64,000 bases of DNA from Agelaius tricolor (GCA_023055355.1 JALJCS010000037.1:2170001-2234000), one strand, 5' to 3'. Counted from the stretch's first letter, positions 36,990 to 48,944 are shown. Numbers and translations: made by a program. Notes: generated from the letters alone by a model not told the origin.

Positions 36990-39343
36990 AAAACATGAAT
37001 ATCTCATCCCCTGCTCAGAGAAGCCAAGGCAGAGGAATATATTTTTTCCTCAGGTGCTATGTTCAGTGTCTGTGCTGCATTTTAAGCAAAGCAAGGAACA
37101 GGAACAAGTTTGAATAAGAATAAGATGTATAGAAAACACTGTCAGAGTGAAGGCAGAGCCATCAGGGACTGTCCTGCCTAGGAAAGATCAACGAGTTCCC
37201 CTCAGCCCTCAACAAGGCAAGAGGGAACAAAACCCATTTTTTCACTCTGCTCCTGGTTGATAGGACAAGGAATAACAAGGCTAATTTGATCCATGGGAGA
37301 TTAAGGTGAAATATTAGGATGACAAAAGAAATCTCCTCAATCAGTCCCTTCAGGTAGTCCCTCACTGCAAATTAAAAGCAGCTTAAGCAGGTATGTCAGG
37401 GATAGAACTCATCCTGCAAGCAGCAGAGTGAATTACACCACTTTTCAAGGTCCTTTCCAGGCTCAGAACTGTTCCTCTCTGATTAACACCGAGGTTTCTT
37501 TTCCAGGGGATCAGGCAGGAGCTTGTCCAAGAGCTGAATAACAAAGTGCTTCTCTGGCAATCACGTCCCCAGTCCCAGCACTGCCTCTCCTCTGCTGGGA
37601 GCGCTGGGCTAATGCTGATCTGCAGCTCCTGATCTCTCTGAGAACACAACATTTCTAAACATTTCCCTGCCTCAACTGCAAATCTTAGCCTGAGCTAAAG
37701 CTGCTTCTGCTACAGCACAGAAAAAAAAAATATTTCAGGTACAGGGAAGTATCTAAATCCACAGATTAAATAGCCAGCAGGATCCTCAGCTGCTGCTGTC
37801 AGCACAGTGCCAGAGCTTCCCTCAAAGCTTTGGCCCCTTCCTTGCTGAGGATGAAATCTGAAGAAAATATGCTAAATAAATAAAAAAAAAAGGAAAATAG
37901 GAATAAAAAAATCACCACAATGCCTTGGTTTAACAGGGATAACCTTCCCTATATCTTTTCCTCATGAAGGCTGCAGCAGGAGTGGGAGATCTGCTTGGAT
38001 TTGCCAAGTGCTGATAGGGAAGTTCCCAAAGCCTGGCTCAGGGGCTGTAGGACAGGCCTGGAACAATTGGAGCTGAATTACACTGTGATCCATGAATCAA
38101 AGTGCTGGCAATTACCATTTCAAGGCAGGTGAAACAATAACAAATAATGAACAAAGAAATGTTTCAAGCCCTTGCTAATGCACTCCCTGTGCTCACTGGA
38201 CACATTTCACCGGGAGCCAAGGTGAGCCTAGGGTAGTGCCAGTTAATCACAGCTCAGAAAATGAGGGTGTAATCTCCTGGACTGGAAAGCAGCATTTCAA
38301 ACCTCCTCCAGCATGCACCCAATAAGGCTTTTATAGCCTCTGCTCAGATTTCAAATGGGAGAACAGAAAACAGGTATGAATTGGGCCAAATTGCACGTTG
38401 GCTGAGAGGCAGCAGAGCCTCTGAAACACCTTGGCAGGGGTTAAAAACACTCCTAGGCAGCAGCAAGCTATACACATCTCATTTTATGTGAGCTCTAGTA
38501 AGCAATTTGAGGCTCTCTGCATTGAAGATATGACATTTTTGACAAGATTTATATAAAAATTCATATTACAGACTTAAATTACTGAATTAGGGTTTTTTTT
38601 GTATTATTATTCCAGTTCCTCAAGCACAGGTTTTTTCCCCCACAAGGCAGCTCTCTGCATGCAGCTGACAGGTTCCTCTAAACATCTCTCAGCAACTCCT
38701 GAGAAGTGGCCACAAACCACAGGTTGAAAACCAGAGGTTTCAGTTATTTCCTGGCCTGTTTTCCTTTGTCTCTCAATCCATCCAAGCTCTGGCCACAGCC
38801 CATCGCTCACAAATCAGCCACCTTTAACACTCCAGCTTTCTCTCAGCAGCTCCAAGGAGCCCCAGTTTGGAAGACAGAGAATCCTGCTTGGGCAAAGTTC
38901 TGGGGTTTGGTTCCTCCTGGTCCTTCAGCTGCTTGGGGTTGTTTTGTGTATATTTTAACCCTGTGTTTATTTATGAGTTGCACACTGTTCCCTCCTGATG
39001 ATCACGCATGGGGTGGGTTAGTCATTGCTGTGATTGCTCTAAATTCCTTAATATTTTTTCTTTATATACAATGTGATTTTTTTGGGGGTTAGAACCACAC
39101 ACTTGGCCAAAACTAAGCAAAACTGAAGTCAGAACAAGTTAAACAATAATGTAACCAAAACTTGGCTGAAATTACAGGACAAACAACAGGTACCTGAGTC
39201 ATGGTTTAAGCCCAGATAGCAACCAAGCACCACACAGGTGCTTGCCTGTTTCTTCTGCTGCTGAGCTCCTGCCTTGTGCTTGTGACAGGAGAGTGAACTG
39301 TCAGCATCCTAACCCTGACCCTTCCCTACAGGCAGCACCATCC
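36990..39343. other. Single-copy non-coding sequence
   Basis: No repeat family or exon is recognised. There are short A-rich runs near 37720 and 37884. Confidence 0.5.
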
Positions 39344-39765
39344 TGTGCCATTCACATTCTCTGGAAAAATCCCTTCACCCAGGGTTTTTCTCCTGGGAAG
39401 CTGAGAAGCCTCAGAGAAAAGGAAAACAATTCTGATCTCATTTGCTTCTCCTGTGCTGTGCTCATGTGGAATGTGTTTGGAGATTGTTCACCCACAGGTG
39501 ATTGTTCCATTGCATTCTGCTGGGAGTTGTTTTCACTCTTTGGCCAATCAGGGCCAAGCTGTGTCAGGGCTCTGGAGAGAGTCAGGAGTTTTCATTATTC
39601 TCTTTTTAGCCTTCTGTAAGTATCCTTCCTCTATTCTTTAGTATAGTTTAGTATAATATTCTTTAGTATAATATAGTGTAATAAAGTAATAAATGAGCCT
39701 TGTGAGAACATGGAGTCAGATTCATCATTCCTGCCTTTGTTGGGACATTCCCTGTAAATCCAACA
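39344..39765 (+). mobile_element. Solo LTR, same endogenous retrovirus family (copy 2 of 6)
   Basis: It begins TGTGCCATTCACATTCTC and ends AAATCCAACA. A CCAAT box lies at 39544-39548, then a TATA-like TAGTATAATATAGTG, then two AATAAA signals at 39680-39685 and 39688-39693. That order sets the plus orientation. The flanks CCATCC and GCATCC (39338-39343 and 39766-39771) are a 6-bp target duplication with one mismatch. It is nearly identical over long stretches to 61719-62105 and to the reverse complement of 51888-52311. It sits immediately before the tail end of a minus-strand CR1. Confidence 0.9.
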
Positions 39766-39770
39766 GCATC

Positions 39771-40053
39771 CTGGAGTCATTGAGGCTGGAAAAGAGCTCC
39801 AAGATCAGAGTCCAGTCTTCTACCAGAAGCCCCCATGCCCACAAAACCATATCCCAAAATGCTACATCCACTCATTCATTGAACATTTCCAGAGCTGGTG
39901 ACTCCTCCACTTCCCTGGGCAGCCCCTTCCAAAGTTTAACCACTCTTCCAATGAGTATTTTCCTAACATGCAACCTAAGCCTCCCTGGCACAACCTGAGC
40001 CCATTTCCCCTCATCCTATCACTGGTTCCCTGGGAAAAGGAGCCTTTCAGCAT
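39771..40053 (-). mobile_element. CR1 LINE 3' fragment (older subfamily)
   Basis: The antisense CR1 order is GAGTCATTGAGGCTGGAAAA, CACTTCCCTGGGCAGCCCCT, TATTTTCCTAACATGCAACC, CTCATCCTATCACTGGTTCC and CTGGGAAAAGGAGCC. It is diverged from the young copies. The solo LTR at 39344-39765 abuts its tail, so the retrovirus probably integrated at or near the CR1 3' end. Confidence 0.85.
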
Positions 40054-42233
40054 CAGCCAACCTTCAAACTAGGATCTAAATTCAGCAGCAAATTGACAGA
40101 GCAACACCCAGCTCCCTGGCAGATGGCATTTCTACCCTCAGACACAGAAAGGAACTGAAACACAGAAGGATGGGGGGAAAAATGAGCCTTACACCAAAGT
40201 GGGAAGGTTCCAAGATGTGAGTGGAGCTATTGAGGGCTTCCAGCTGCCAAAATATGTCCCTGTTTTTACCTCCATGTGCTTTGCAAGGGTGGCTGCTTGC
40301 ACCTCTGAGCTACTGACACTGCCTGACCTCACACAGCCACTCCTGTCGAGCACTTCAGGGTCTTTGGCAGGGATGGAAATTCATCCAAATTCATCCATCT
40401 GGTTTTGTTGTTGGGCTGGATAGAAACAGCCCCAGGAGGGGGCTTTGGGCAGGCAGGTACAGACACCCAGGGAGGGTCACCCAGCTCAGCCTGCTGCTAG
40501 CTCCTGCTAAATTCCCATCAACAGCTCGGGAAGCCAAGCAGGTAAACTGGGAACAACGCTGGGCCCCGTGCAGAGGAGGTGATGGAAGAGGAGTGCCTGT
40601 AAAAGAAGGGGAACCAGCCAAGCCTCAGGCTCCAGGGAACACATGGCTGGACCATTTCTGGGCAGCCACCCTGCTCTGGTTCTCCTGGACCATTACATTC
40701 ACAGCCATGGAGAGCTCAGGCTGCTCTGGAGCTGGTGACAGTGCCTCCCCCTGTGGCAGGGAGGGAGTGGGGGCTCAGGACCCAGAGATGTCCCTCTGAG
40801 CCCTCCCCCAGCTCCTGGCCTTTGCTGCAGGCAGCAGCTGAGCTCAGCAAGTTGCATTTCCAGCACCACTGCATCCCCACTCTGCACTGGCAACGTCACT
40901 CCTGCTCCAAATGCCACTTTCTCCTCCATTCCCTGAGCCCAGGGAGAGGACAATGGGGGAAAAGGAGGAGCAGAGAGAAAGGGAGGCTGATTCTCACCAC
41001 AGCTGCAAGCTCCAGCTCTAAACTGCTAACCCCTCTGCTCCTTGGAAAGCTGACTTCCAAATCCCTAGGTGTTTCATTATCTCTTCCACTCTCCCTCCCA
41101 GAGTTTCTCTCAGGTAATTGTTCCCACCATAGCATCTGCTTCAATTTGAGCCTGTTTCCTCCCTCACTCCAGGGTTTTTCAGCAGGAGTGAGGTGATGGC
41201 TTTGCCTCAGCTCCTTCATTCCTTCCATAAGCAGTAAAAGGTCTGAGAGGCAAATAAATGAGTTTGTGCAGGGACAAATCTCCTGCCCAGGTAAGAGAGG
41301 GGATCACCAGCCCTTGGGGAAGCAATAACAGGTAACAGGCTAAGCACAGAATCAGAAATTACCTTCCACCAGCCAGACAACCTGAGCAGACACTCATGGG
41401 CTTGGCCTTTAGACCCATCCTGCTCTCACACAGAGATTCCTCCAGCTCCAGGAGGAACAAAGGAATTGCCATTCCCACATCACTGCTGCTAAAGTGCTGC
41501 TTTGCAGACAAGCCCCTATTCCTGCTATGAGCAGCAGTCAAAAGATGCTGCAAAAACTTGCACCTTCAGTGCTGGTTAGGTCATCATTACCCTCACAAGA
41601 GAAGTGAGGAACCATGAGCTCATCCTTTGGCAGGAAGGGATTGACTGTAGTTTGCAATATTCAGAGTAATTTGTGTAATTTAATGCAGAGGATGAAGTTC
41701 TCAGCCAGGGTAAATCAGAGCAATGTCAATTTTACACTATTGAAGCAGCTGGGTCAGCCTTTTAATAAAAAACTTCACTCTTTTTAAAAATTTCTTCTGT
41801 TCACCTTGAAGAAGCTTCCTTTAAAGCTAGAGACTGTTTTTAGGTTGCAGCAACTGTCAGTTAATTGCTACTTGGTCAGTTCTGTAACAGCCAAAGTGTT
41901 TCCATCACAGCTTTGATTGAACCTGTCTAGATGGAAAAAAGCAGAGAAAGCCCAGTGCAAAGGTATTTCAGTCAATTAGGAGGTACAGGGATAATCATGA
42001 CACCCATCAGGTAACTAATTACAGACCTCACTCAATAACTGGCTTTTTAAAGTGTAACAAAGTTCATTGGGACTAATTCAATGCTGCTGCAGGTTCCTGG
42101 AAGCACCTCAGTGGCAGAGGAGAGATGGTCTGCCACCTCCAGCTTTTGCCACAAATAGAGATTTAAGGGCAGGCAGAAATAACTTATCCTTGGTTTGTGT
42201 GTTAAGAAATATTGGTGGAGAGCAGGGCCATGG
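40054..42233. other. Single-copy non-coding sequence
   Basis: No gene or repeat is recognised. Open frames of up to about 150 codons (for example 40735-41196) have no recognisable domain. Confidence 0.5.
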
Positions 42234-42349
42234 AGAGCCCAGAACAGACCAGGACACTGACACTGTTTTCAGAGCCCAGAACAGACCAGGACACTGACAC
42301 TGTTTTTAGAACCCAGAACAGATCAGACCAGAATATTAACACTGTTTTC
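42234..42349 (+). repeat. 37-bp tandem repeat, 3 copies
   Basis: Units are at 42234-42270, 42271-42307 and 42308-42349. The first two are identical except for the last base. They begin AGAGCCCAGAACAGACCAGG. The third has drifted and gained 5 bp. Confidence 0.95.
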
Positions 42350-44281
42350 AGAGCTCTGAGATGAAGGAGAACCTGCTCTTTGGGCTGGGACACTGTTGAT
42401 TCTCCTCACAGCAGCTGGCACAGGGCTGTGCCTGGATTTGTGTTGGGAACAGAGTTGGTGCCTCAGGGATGTTTTGGTTTTGCTCAGAAGTGCTCACACA
42501 GAGCCCAGGATTTTCTGCCCCTCACCAGGGGCAGGGCAGAGGCTGGAGAACAAGGAGCTGGGGGGCACAGCTGATCCAAGGGATATCCCACAGCAGAGGG
42601 CTTCATGCACGTGTGTAAAGCCGGGGAAGGAGGAAGAGGAGGATGTGCAGAGTGATGGGATTTGTCTTCCCAAGCCACCACTGCTCCTGATGGAGCCTGA
42701 CTGCCCTGGGATGGCTGAGCTCCTGCCCCTGGGGAGCCAGGAAAGAATTCCTTGGTTTGCTTTTCTTGTCTGAATGGCTTTCACTTCACCCATCGGTCTC
42801 AACCCACGAGTTCTCCTTCCCACTCCTCTGATGCTCTCCCTGTCCCACTGAGGGAGGCTGAGCTGCCAGCTGGGGTTCAGCCATGGCAAAGCCTGAGCAA
42901 TGTGCTGGGCCATGAACAAATCCTCCCTTCTGGCCATTCAGGCAGCATTTCTCCTGCTACGAGGCAACAAATCAAGCTCTGCTCGTGGGTGTGCACGAGT
43001 CCACGATGTTCCCCGAGTCTGGGCGCACATCACTGAGTTTGGACTTGGGTCCCAGCTGTTTCCTTCCCCACCCCCCTGCTCAGACAGGCTCCTGTGGAAG
43101 CCAGAAGCGTTGTTTCCTGCCATGCAGACATGAGGAAAGCTCTGTTTCCTCCTGGACTAGCTTATGGGAAGACCATGCTCTGGGCCAGCTCTCTTGGAGC
43201 AGCTTTAGCACCACCTCCCAGTGACATGATTGCTCCCACCCCTGCCATCAATCCAACACCAGCAGCACTCCAACCATGGCAAAACCACCTCCATTCCCAC
43301 ACAAAAGGCTCAGCTCCAAAGGTTTTATACCAAGCCCAGGCCCTACAGCCACGACCTCCAGCCACCACCGTGCCTGGGAGCAATTTGCTTTGGTAGAAGC
43401 AGGATCTGCTTTTAAACCCAAGTCCAGCAGCCAAGTAGGTGGTCACTTAATATCTCTGGGCACTTTCAGGGAAGATTAGGTGAAAGTCCAAATCCAGGTT
43501 GACATTCCCTCTCTCAGAGAAACAGGCCTGCAATAAATAAGGCTGCGTGCGAGTTGTTGTTCCTGCTAAACTGCTCCACTCAGCCACTTAGAGCCAATGT
43601 GTTCCTCATTAGCACTCAGGGAAGCTGTGAGTGCACAGGGCTCTCTGTGCAGCCCTGATCCCATTCTCCTCCCAAACACATGGAAACACTTTAAAAGTAA
43701 GAGCCCTGGGACCTGTGCAAGGGCGACAAGTGACGAGATGAGGAGAGGAGACCAGAGCCAGCCCCTGACAAATTTGAACCATCCAGGCTTTAATCCACAA
43801 CAACCCCCCCCAAAAAATTGATGCTAAACAAGCCTTGCCTTTTCCAGAGAGGAGATTACATGTGTAATGGAAAAATTATGGGTATGGGGAGTCTGGCCTA
43901 CAAAAATTGGGTAATATTAAGAGCCTTCAGTTTTGCTTTCCATGATTAATGGAACTTCCCTTACATGTAACTCAGTCAACATTTCCATCCCCCTCAGAGC
44001 CTATTGAGAGCCCCCTATTTTTTTAATTTAAGGAAAATGGAATTTTAAGGCTTTGTAGCATTTCCATAAGTTGCTGGGGGCAAGTGATTGGCCATTTCCC
44101 CTTTCAAACACCATCCCCCTCACAAGGCAGAGCAACAGAGGGGAGCTGCCTTCACATCTCCTGCCTGGGACAGCATTTGGGGCTTCTCAACCTGAAAATT
44201 CCATGATTTCCCTCACTGTAGAGAAGGGAAGGAAGAACCCACAAAGACAAGCAGAGCTGAGCTGGCTCTCGGGGAAGGGTC
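42350..44281. other. Single-copy non-coding sequence
   Basis: Nothing is recognised. The open frames on both strands are overlapping shadows with no family resemblance. Confidence 0.5.
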
Positions 44282-44655
44282 TGTGATGGTGTTTGCAGCG
44301 GTGAGGGAAGAGATGAGGATCTGACTCCGTGTTTCAGAAGGCTGATTTATTATTTTATGATGTATATTATGTTAAAACTGTACTAAAAGAATAGAAGGAA
44401 GGATTTCATCAGAAGGCTGGCTAAGAATAGAAAAGGAATGATAACAAAATCTTATGACTGACTGAGACAGTCTGGACAGCTGGGCTGTGATTGGCCATTA
44501 ATTAGAAACAACCACATGAGCCCAATCCCAGATGCACCTGTTGCATTCCACAGCAGCAGATAACCATTGGTTACATTTTGTTCCTGAGGCCTCTCAGCTT
44601 CTCAGGAGGAAAAATCCTAAGGAAAGGATTTTCCATAAAAGATATCATGGCTACA
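44282..44655 (-). mobile_element. Solo LTR, same endogenous retrovirus family (copy 3 of 6, shorter subfamily)
   Basis: On the plus strand it starts TGTGATGGTGTTTGC and ends TCATGGCTACA. The flanks AGGGTC (44276-44281) and AGGGGC (44656-44661) form a 6-bp duplication with one mismatch. It shares GAAGGCTGATTTATTATTTT, the TGATTGGCCATTAA region and CTCTCAGCTTCTCAGGAGGA with the other copies. It has the GGGAAGAGATGAGGATCTGA start also seen at the right edge of the window, so copies 3 and 6 form a subgroup. Confidence 0.88.
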
Positions 44656-46504
44656 AGGGGCCATCCCAGTGCTGCTGGATCTGACAGATCATGGGGATGC
44701 CCAGCTCTTCTCCAGAGGTGAGGAGGCATCACACAAATGTCTAATGAAACAGTTGAGCCCCAGCACTGGACAAAGCAGAAATAAATAGGCCATTAATGCC
44801 AAACCCACAGGACTTTAAAAGTTAAAGCTGTTGGAAGAAATGTTTGTGCGTGTTGCTTTCATGCCAGTGGAAACATAAGAAAAGGCTGAAACTCTCTGCA
44901 CTGGCATAGCAGGTTCAGCTTTGATCTCTCAGGAGGTTCATTTCCTTCATTAGGCTTTTCTTAAAATCCACTTTTATGAACCCTTTTAATTTCCCCCCTG
45001 CATCTCACCCCCATAAAAACCTTTTTCAATTCATTTGACAAAAGGCCAGGGTGGGGGAGGAGAATCTCATTTAATTGCCACTAAACATTACCTGAAGATG
45101 CTGGTTCTGTATGGGGATGCTGGAGCTGTTCATGGTGACAGTCACAGGCACTGAAGGAGGGGAAAAACCCACTAAGGCCATAATAAATCATTAAAAGGAG
45201 CACAGGGAGCAGAGAGAGGAGCAGATTCTCAAAGCACCAACACAAGGAAAGGTACAGGACAGAGAACAGCAGGGGCATGTCCAGCAGAGTATGGCTGATC
45301 ACTGCTGCAAAACAGCTCCCACAGCCCCTGTTTGATCTCTGGATCCCTGGGCAAACCAGGACCTGGCCACAGTTGTGGTGTCCACTCTGCAGATACATCC
45401 AGTGGCTCAGCCTCTTCCTCACAGTGGGGCTGCAAGGCTTAAAAATTCCAGATTAGAGGAGTTTCAAAGGCGTTCAGCATCCTAAAACTCAAATTCCAGC
45501 CCCAAGCTGATCACAGCATTTGAGCTGTTTAGGGGTGCTGTTTAGCATTTGAGGTGGTTTAGAGGTGCTGTTCCTATAAGGAGAAGCATGGGATCAGAGG
45601 GGCACCCTTTGAAATGCCTGCAGTGGGGAGAACTTGAACTCTGCATTTATTTCTGATGGAATCTTTGAAAGAAAAAAAAAAAAAAGCTAAAAAAAGTGTA
45701 CACATCATTTCATCCACCCTGTATGCAAGCTACAGGTAACAGTGTTTAATTCACTCCTCCAAAGGGAAATTTGGGCCCTTCTCAACATCAGGTCACCTTA
45801 CACCATGAAAGCCTTCAGCAGCAAGGGCTGCACAGGTGTTGCCTGCTTGCTGAATGCACTGGACTGGGCTGTGTCATTCTATCCACAAGGAACAGCTTCA
45901 TTTTAACAGCAGTTTGTGGGTTTTACCCCCACTATTCCTATTAAGGGTTAACTTACCAGTAGCCCATTCCTTGAGTGAATTAAACCATGAAACAACCAGA
46001 GCAAACTGTAACCAGCTCATCTGTGAGGGTGAACTTGCTCAAGTCCTCAGAAGCAGATACTCCTCTTAATGAGAAAACTGTGTCCAGATCCCTGCTCAGG
46101 CTGCTCTGCACCCTCAGGGGTGGTGTCCTCTGGCAGGAGAGAACAATCCCCACTCTGCACTCCCAGCCTGCTCCTGCTAGAGAAAGTTGTCATTTCCTGA
46201 CAGTTTCCAAAGGACAGATTCTGACCTCACATAAAACACAAATCCATGCAAGGAAGGCTGTTCAGTTATTCTGATTTTAAGCTTGGCATGGCACAGAAGA
46301 GGCTTTGCCCTGCCTTTCCTTTCTGATGTTCACTTAATTCACTGTAACATGAACACAACTGGATTTAACAGGACTCAACAACTGCAATAGCTCTCACTAT
46401 TCTTTAGTCCTGGAAGCACAGGCCACTGCTTTTCTGCTACATCAACCCCAGGCCTCCCCCAGCCCAAACTCAATTTCAATTACATTTAACAAAGCTAGGT
46501 GGAT
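44656..46504. other. Single-copy sequence with one exon-like segment
   Basis: On the minus strand, 45092-45150 is bounded by a strong 3' splice site and a 5' splice site (listed separately). A 14-A run lies at 45672-45685. No repeat family is recognised. Confidence 0.5.
45092..45150 (-). other. Exon-like segment, gene unknown
   Basis: On the minus strand the pyrimidine tract GGGTTTTTCCCCTCCTTCAG immediately precedes this 59-bp segment, and CAG|GTAATG follows it, so both splice signals are good. Inside is CACCATGA, a favourable start context, with the ATG at 45133-45131. It is followed by 14 open codons (MNSSSIPIQNQHLQ) that end exactly at the donor in phase 0. No partner exon was identified and the peptide is not recognised. 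In 64 kb such a combination can arise by chance, so this is a candidate only. The overlapping 113-codon frame (45081-45422) reads it in another phase. Confidence 0.22.
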
Positions 46505-46605
46505 GGACAGCATAAAGTCAGATGAAGTTCAGTGCAGACAAATGCCAGGTAATGCACTTAGGAAAGGATAATTTGAACTACACAGGGAAAAAAAATAACA
46601 GGATG
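46505..46605 (+). mobile_element. CR1-like LINE fragment from the end of ORF2
   Basis: From 46522 the translation MKFSADKCQVMHLGKDN matches the well-known CR1/L3 ORF2 C-terminal pattern (K-F-x-x-D-K-C-x-V-x-H-x-G-x-x-N). The reading frame runs on into unrelated sequence. It is a short, old, inactive remnant. Confidence 0.75.
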
Positions 46606-47034
46606 CTTTTGCAAGATAATCATCTGCTGTGCACAGAGAGGCAGGGAACTGAAAAGACTTTAATGGGAAGGGATGGCAAGTCCTTCCTTGGGAAGCTGCT
46701 CGTCCCAGATCGTAGCAATCTGAGCTCAAGCCCAACTCCTGCAGCACTGCAGCAGCAGCAGAGCTCTGAGAGATCATAGGGACTCTTCCACAAGTAGAGC
46801 TTGAGTGGAGCTGGAGCCTTGTGAGTGCAGGAAAGGATCCATGAACTCTTTGTGCACCTCTGAGTCAGAGTGTGCAGAGCTTCTGGGGACCCACTGCAAA
46901 CAGCAGGGCACAGAAACTTCTCCCCAAAACCCCCCTGAGCTCCAATCCAGGCGTGCTGAAGGCATCTCTGTACAGACACATTCCTCACTGTGAACAGGAG
47001 CCATAAAGTGTCAAAGTCATTTCACAGGGAGACA
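46606..47034. other. Non-coding sequence before the minisatellite
   Basis: Nothing is recognised apart from possible decayed CR1 continuation. Confidence 0.4.
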
Positions 47035-47955
47035 GCCTGTGCCCAGCAGGAACAGAGAGCCTGTGCCCAGCAGAGAACAGAGAGCCTGTGCCCAGCAGGA
47101 ACAGAGCCTGTGCCCAGCAGGAACAGAGCCTGTGCCCAGCAGAGAACAGAGAGCCTGTGCCCAGCAGGAACAGAGCCTGTGCCCAGCAGAGAACAGAGAG
47201 CCTGTGCCCAGCAGGAACAGAGAGCCTGTGCCCAGCAGAGAACAGAGAGCCTGTGCCCAGCAGGAACAGAGCCTGTGCCCAGCAGGAACAGAGAGCCTGT
47301 GCCCAGCAGGAACAGAGAGCCTGTGCCCAGCAGGAACAGAGCCTGTGCCCAGCAGAGAACAGAGAGCCTGTGCCCAGCAGGAACAGAGCCTGTGCCCAGC
47401 AGAGAACAGAGAGCCTGTGCCCAGCAGGAACAGAGAGCCTGTGCCCAGCAGAGAACAGAGCCTGTGCCCAGCAGGAACAGAGAGCCTGTGCCCAGCAGAG
47501 AACAGAGCCTGTGCCCAGCAGAGAACAGAGAGCCTGTGCCCAGCAGGAACAGAGAGCCTGTGCCCAGCAGAGAACAGAGAGCCTGTGCCCAGCAGGAACA
47601 GAGAGCCTGTGCCCAGCAGAGAACAGAGAGCCTGTGCCCAGCAGGAACAGAGAGCCTGTGCCCAGCAGGAACAGAGAGCCTGTGCCCAGCAGAGAGCAGA
47701 GAGCCTGTGCCCAGCAGGAACAGAGAGCCTGTGCCCAGCAGAGAGCAGAGCCTGTGCCCAGCAGGAACAGAGAGCCTATGCCCAGCAGAGAACAGAGAGC
47801 CTGTGCCCAGCAGGAACAGAGCCTGTGCCCAGCAGAGAACAGAGCCTGTGCCCAGCAGGAACAGAGAGCCTATGCCCAGCAGAGAACAGAGCCTGTGCCC
47901 AGCAGAGAACAGAGAGCCTGTGCCCAGCAGGAATAGAGAGCCTGTGCCCAGCAGA
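47035..47955 (+). repeat. Minisatellite, ~39 units of 22-25 bp
   Basis: The unit is GCCTGTGCCCAGCAG followed by either GAACAGA or AGAACAGA, with or without a final GA. That gives unit lengths of 22, 23, 24 and 25 bp. I count 38 full units and one partial. GAACAGA-type and AGAACAGA-type units tend to alternate, which suggests a two-unit higher-order period of about 46-49 bp. Point variants (CCTATG, AGAGAGCAGA, GAATAGA) cluster in the right third. The units lack stop codons in several frames, so long open frames (up to 435 codons) run through it, but the longest begins at a GTG codon and has repetitive content only. Confidence 0.97.
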
Positions 47956-48002
47956 TTCCCCAGTGGGAGCCTCTGCACCTGCCCTGCCTGTGCACATCAG
48001 CC

Positions 48003-48185
48003 CCATGGAATCCCACAGTGGTCTGGGTGGGAAGGGACCTCAAGGTTCATCTCATTGCACCCCCTGCCATGGGCAGGGACACCTCCCACCACTCCAGGCT
48101 GCTCCAAGCCCCATCCAACCTGGTCTGGAGCTTCCAGGGATGGGGCAGCCACAATCGTCATCCTGTCCCTCTCCTTACACAGGAG
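48003..48185 (-). mobile_element. CR1 LINE 3' end
   Basis: It contains the antisense CR1 blocks GGGTGGGAAGGGACCTCAAG, CCCCCTGCCATGGGCAGGGA, CACCTCCCACCACTCCAGGC and CCAGGGATGGGGCAGCCACA. The tail end lies about 50 bp from the minisatellite. It is in the opposite orientation to the copy that follows. Confidence 0.85.
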
Positions 48186-48214
48186 CCCAGCTCTGAGACT
48201 CAAACCTCTGTGTG

Positions 48215-48757
48215 CTGGGGACCCAGGGCACCCAGAACAGGGCCACACCTGGAGTGCTGTGCCCAGTTCTGGCCCCTCAGGTTGGGAAGGAAGTTGAGAT
48301 GCTTGAGCACATCCAGAGGGGGCAGCGAGGCTGGAGAGGGGCTGGGAACACAAACCCTGTGAGGAAGCCCTGAGGGAGCTGGGGGTGCTCAGCCTGGAGA
48401 AAAGGAGACTCAGGGCTGCCCCCATCACTCTCACAGCTCCTGAAAGGTGCCTGTGCTCAGCTGGGGCTGGGCTCTTTCTCCAGCAGCACTGACACAACCA
48501 GAGCACACAGCCTCGAGCTGTGCCAAGGGAAATTCAGGCTGGGTATCAGGAAAAAGTTTTTTACAGAAGGAGTGATAAAGTTCTGGAATGGCTGCCCAGG
48601 GAGGTGGTGGAGTCCCCATCCCTGGGGGTGTTTAACAAAGCCTGGATGTGGCACTGGGTGCCAGGGTTGAGTTCAGGGGTTGGGGCTGGGTTGGACTCGA
48701 TGATCTTGAAGGTCTCTTCCAACCCAGTGATTCTGTGAATTCTGTGAATTCTGTGAA
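48215..48757 (+). mobile_element. CR1 LINE 3' end with a tandem tail
   Basis: The sense CR1 order is complete for about 540 bp: CACACCTGGAGTGCTGTGCC, CAGTTCTGGCCCC, GGCTGGAGAGGGGCTGGGAA, GTGCTCAGCCTGGAGAAAAG, GGGAGGTGGTGGAGTCCCCA, TGGACTCGATGATCTTGAAG and GTCTCTTCCAACCCAGTGAT. It ends in three copies of the 9-bp tail word ATTCTGTGA, the diagnostic CR1 3' microsatellite. It lies head to head with the 48003-48185 copy. Confidence 0.93.
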
Positions 48758-48944
48758 CAGCTCTAGCCTGCACCCTGCAAAACAAAACCCAACCTCAATC
48801 TCAAGCTCTCTAATCCCCATGTAGGATCTAGATTTGCTAGAGAGAAGCAACCACAGGTGCAGCCTCTCCCAGTGAGCTCTGCTGCTCCCCACTGCTCCCT
48901 GATCCAGGGGAGAAGCCCCATCACTGTCTGCAGCAGGGAAAAGG

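Noticed and set aside
46522..46779. MKFSADKCQVMHLG frame as a host gene
   Set aside because: The motif is that of a CR1/L3 ORF2 C-terminus; only a short remnant is present.
47035..47955. CRISPR-like repeat array
   Set aside because: There are no unique spacers; the units are contiguous variants of one 22-25 bp sequence in eukaryotic DNA.
46990..48297. A 435-codon open frame, the longest in the window, as a repetitive protein gene
   Set aside because: It is open only because the minisatellite units lack stops in several frames. It starts at GTG, not ATG, the frame changes unit by unit as unit length varies, and it runs into CR1 sequence.
48308..48325. CTCF-like CCAGAGGGGGCAGC
   Set aside because: It lies inside a CR1 copy and lacks one base of the core spacing.
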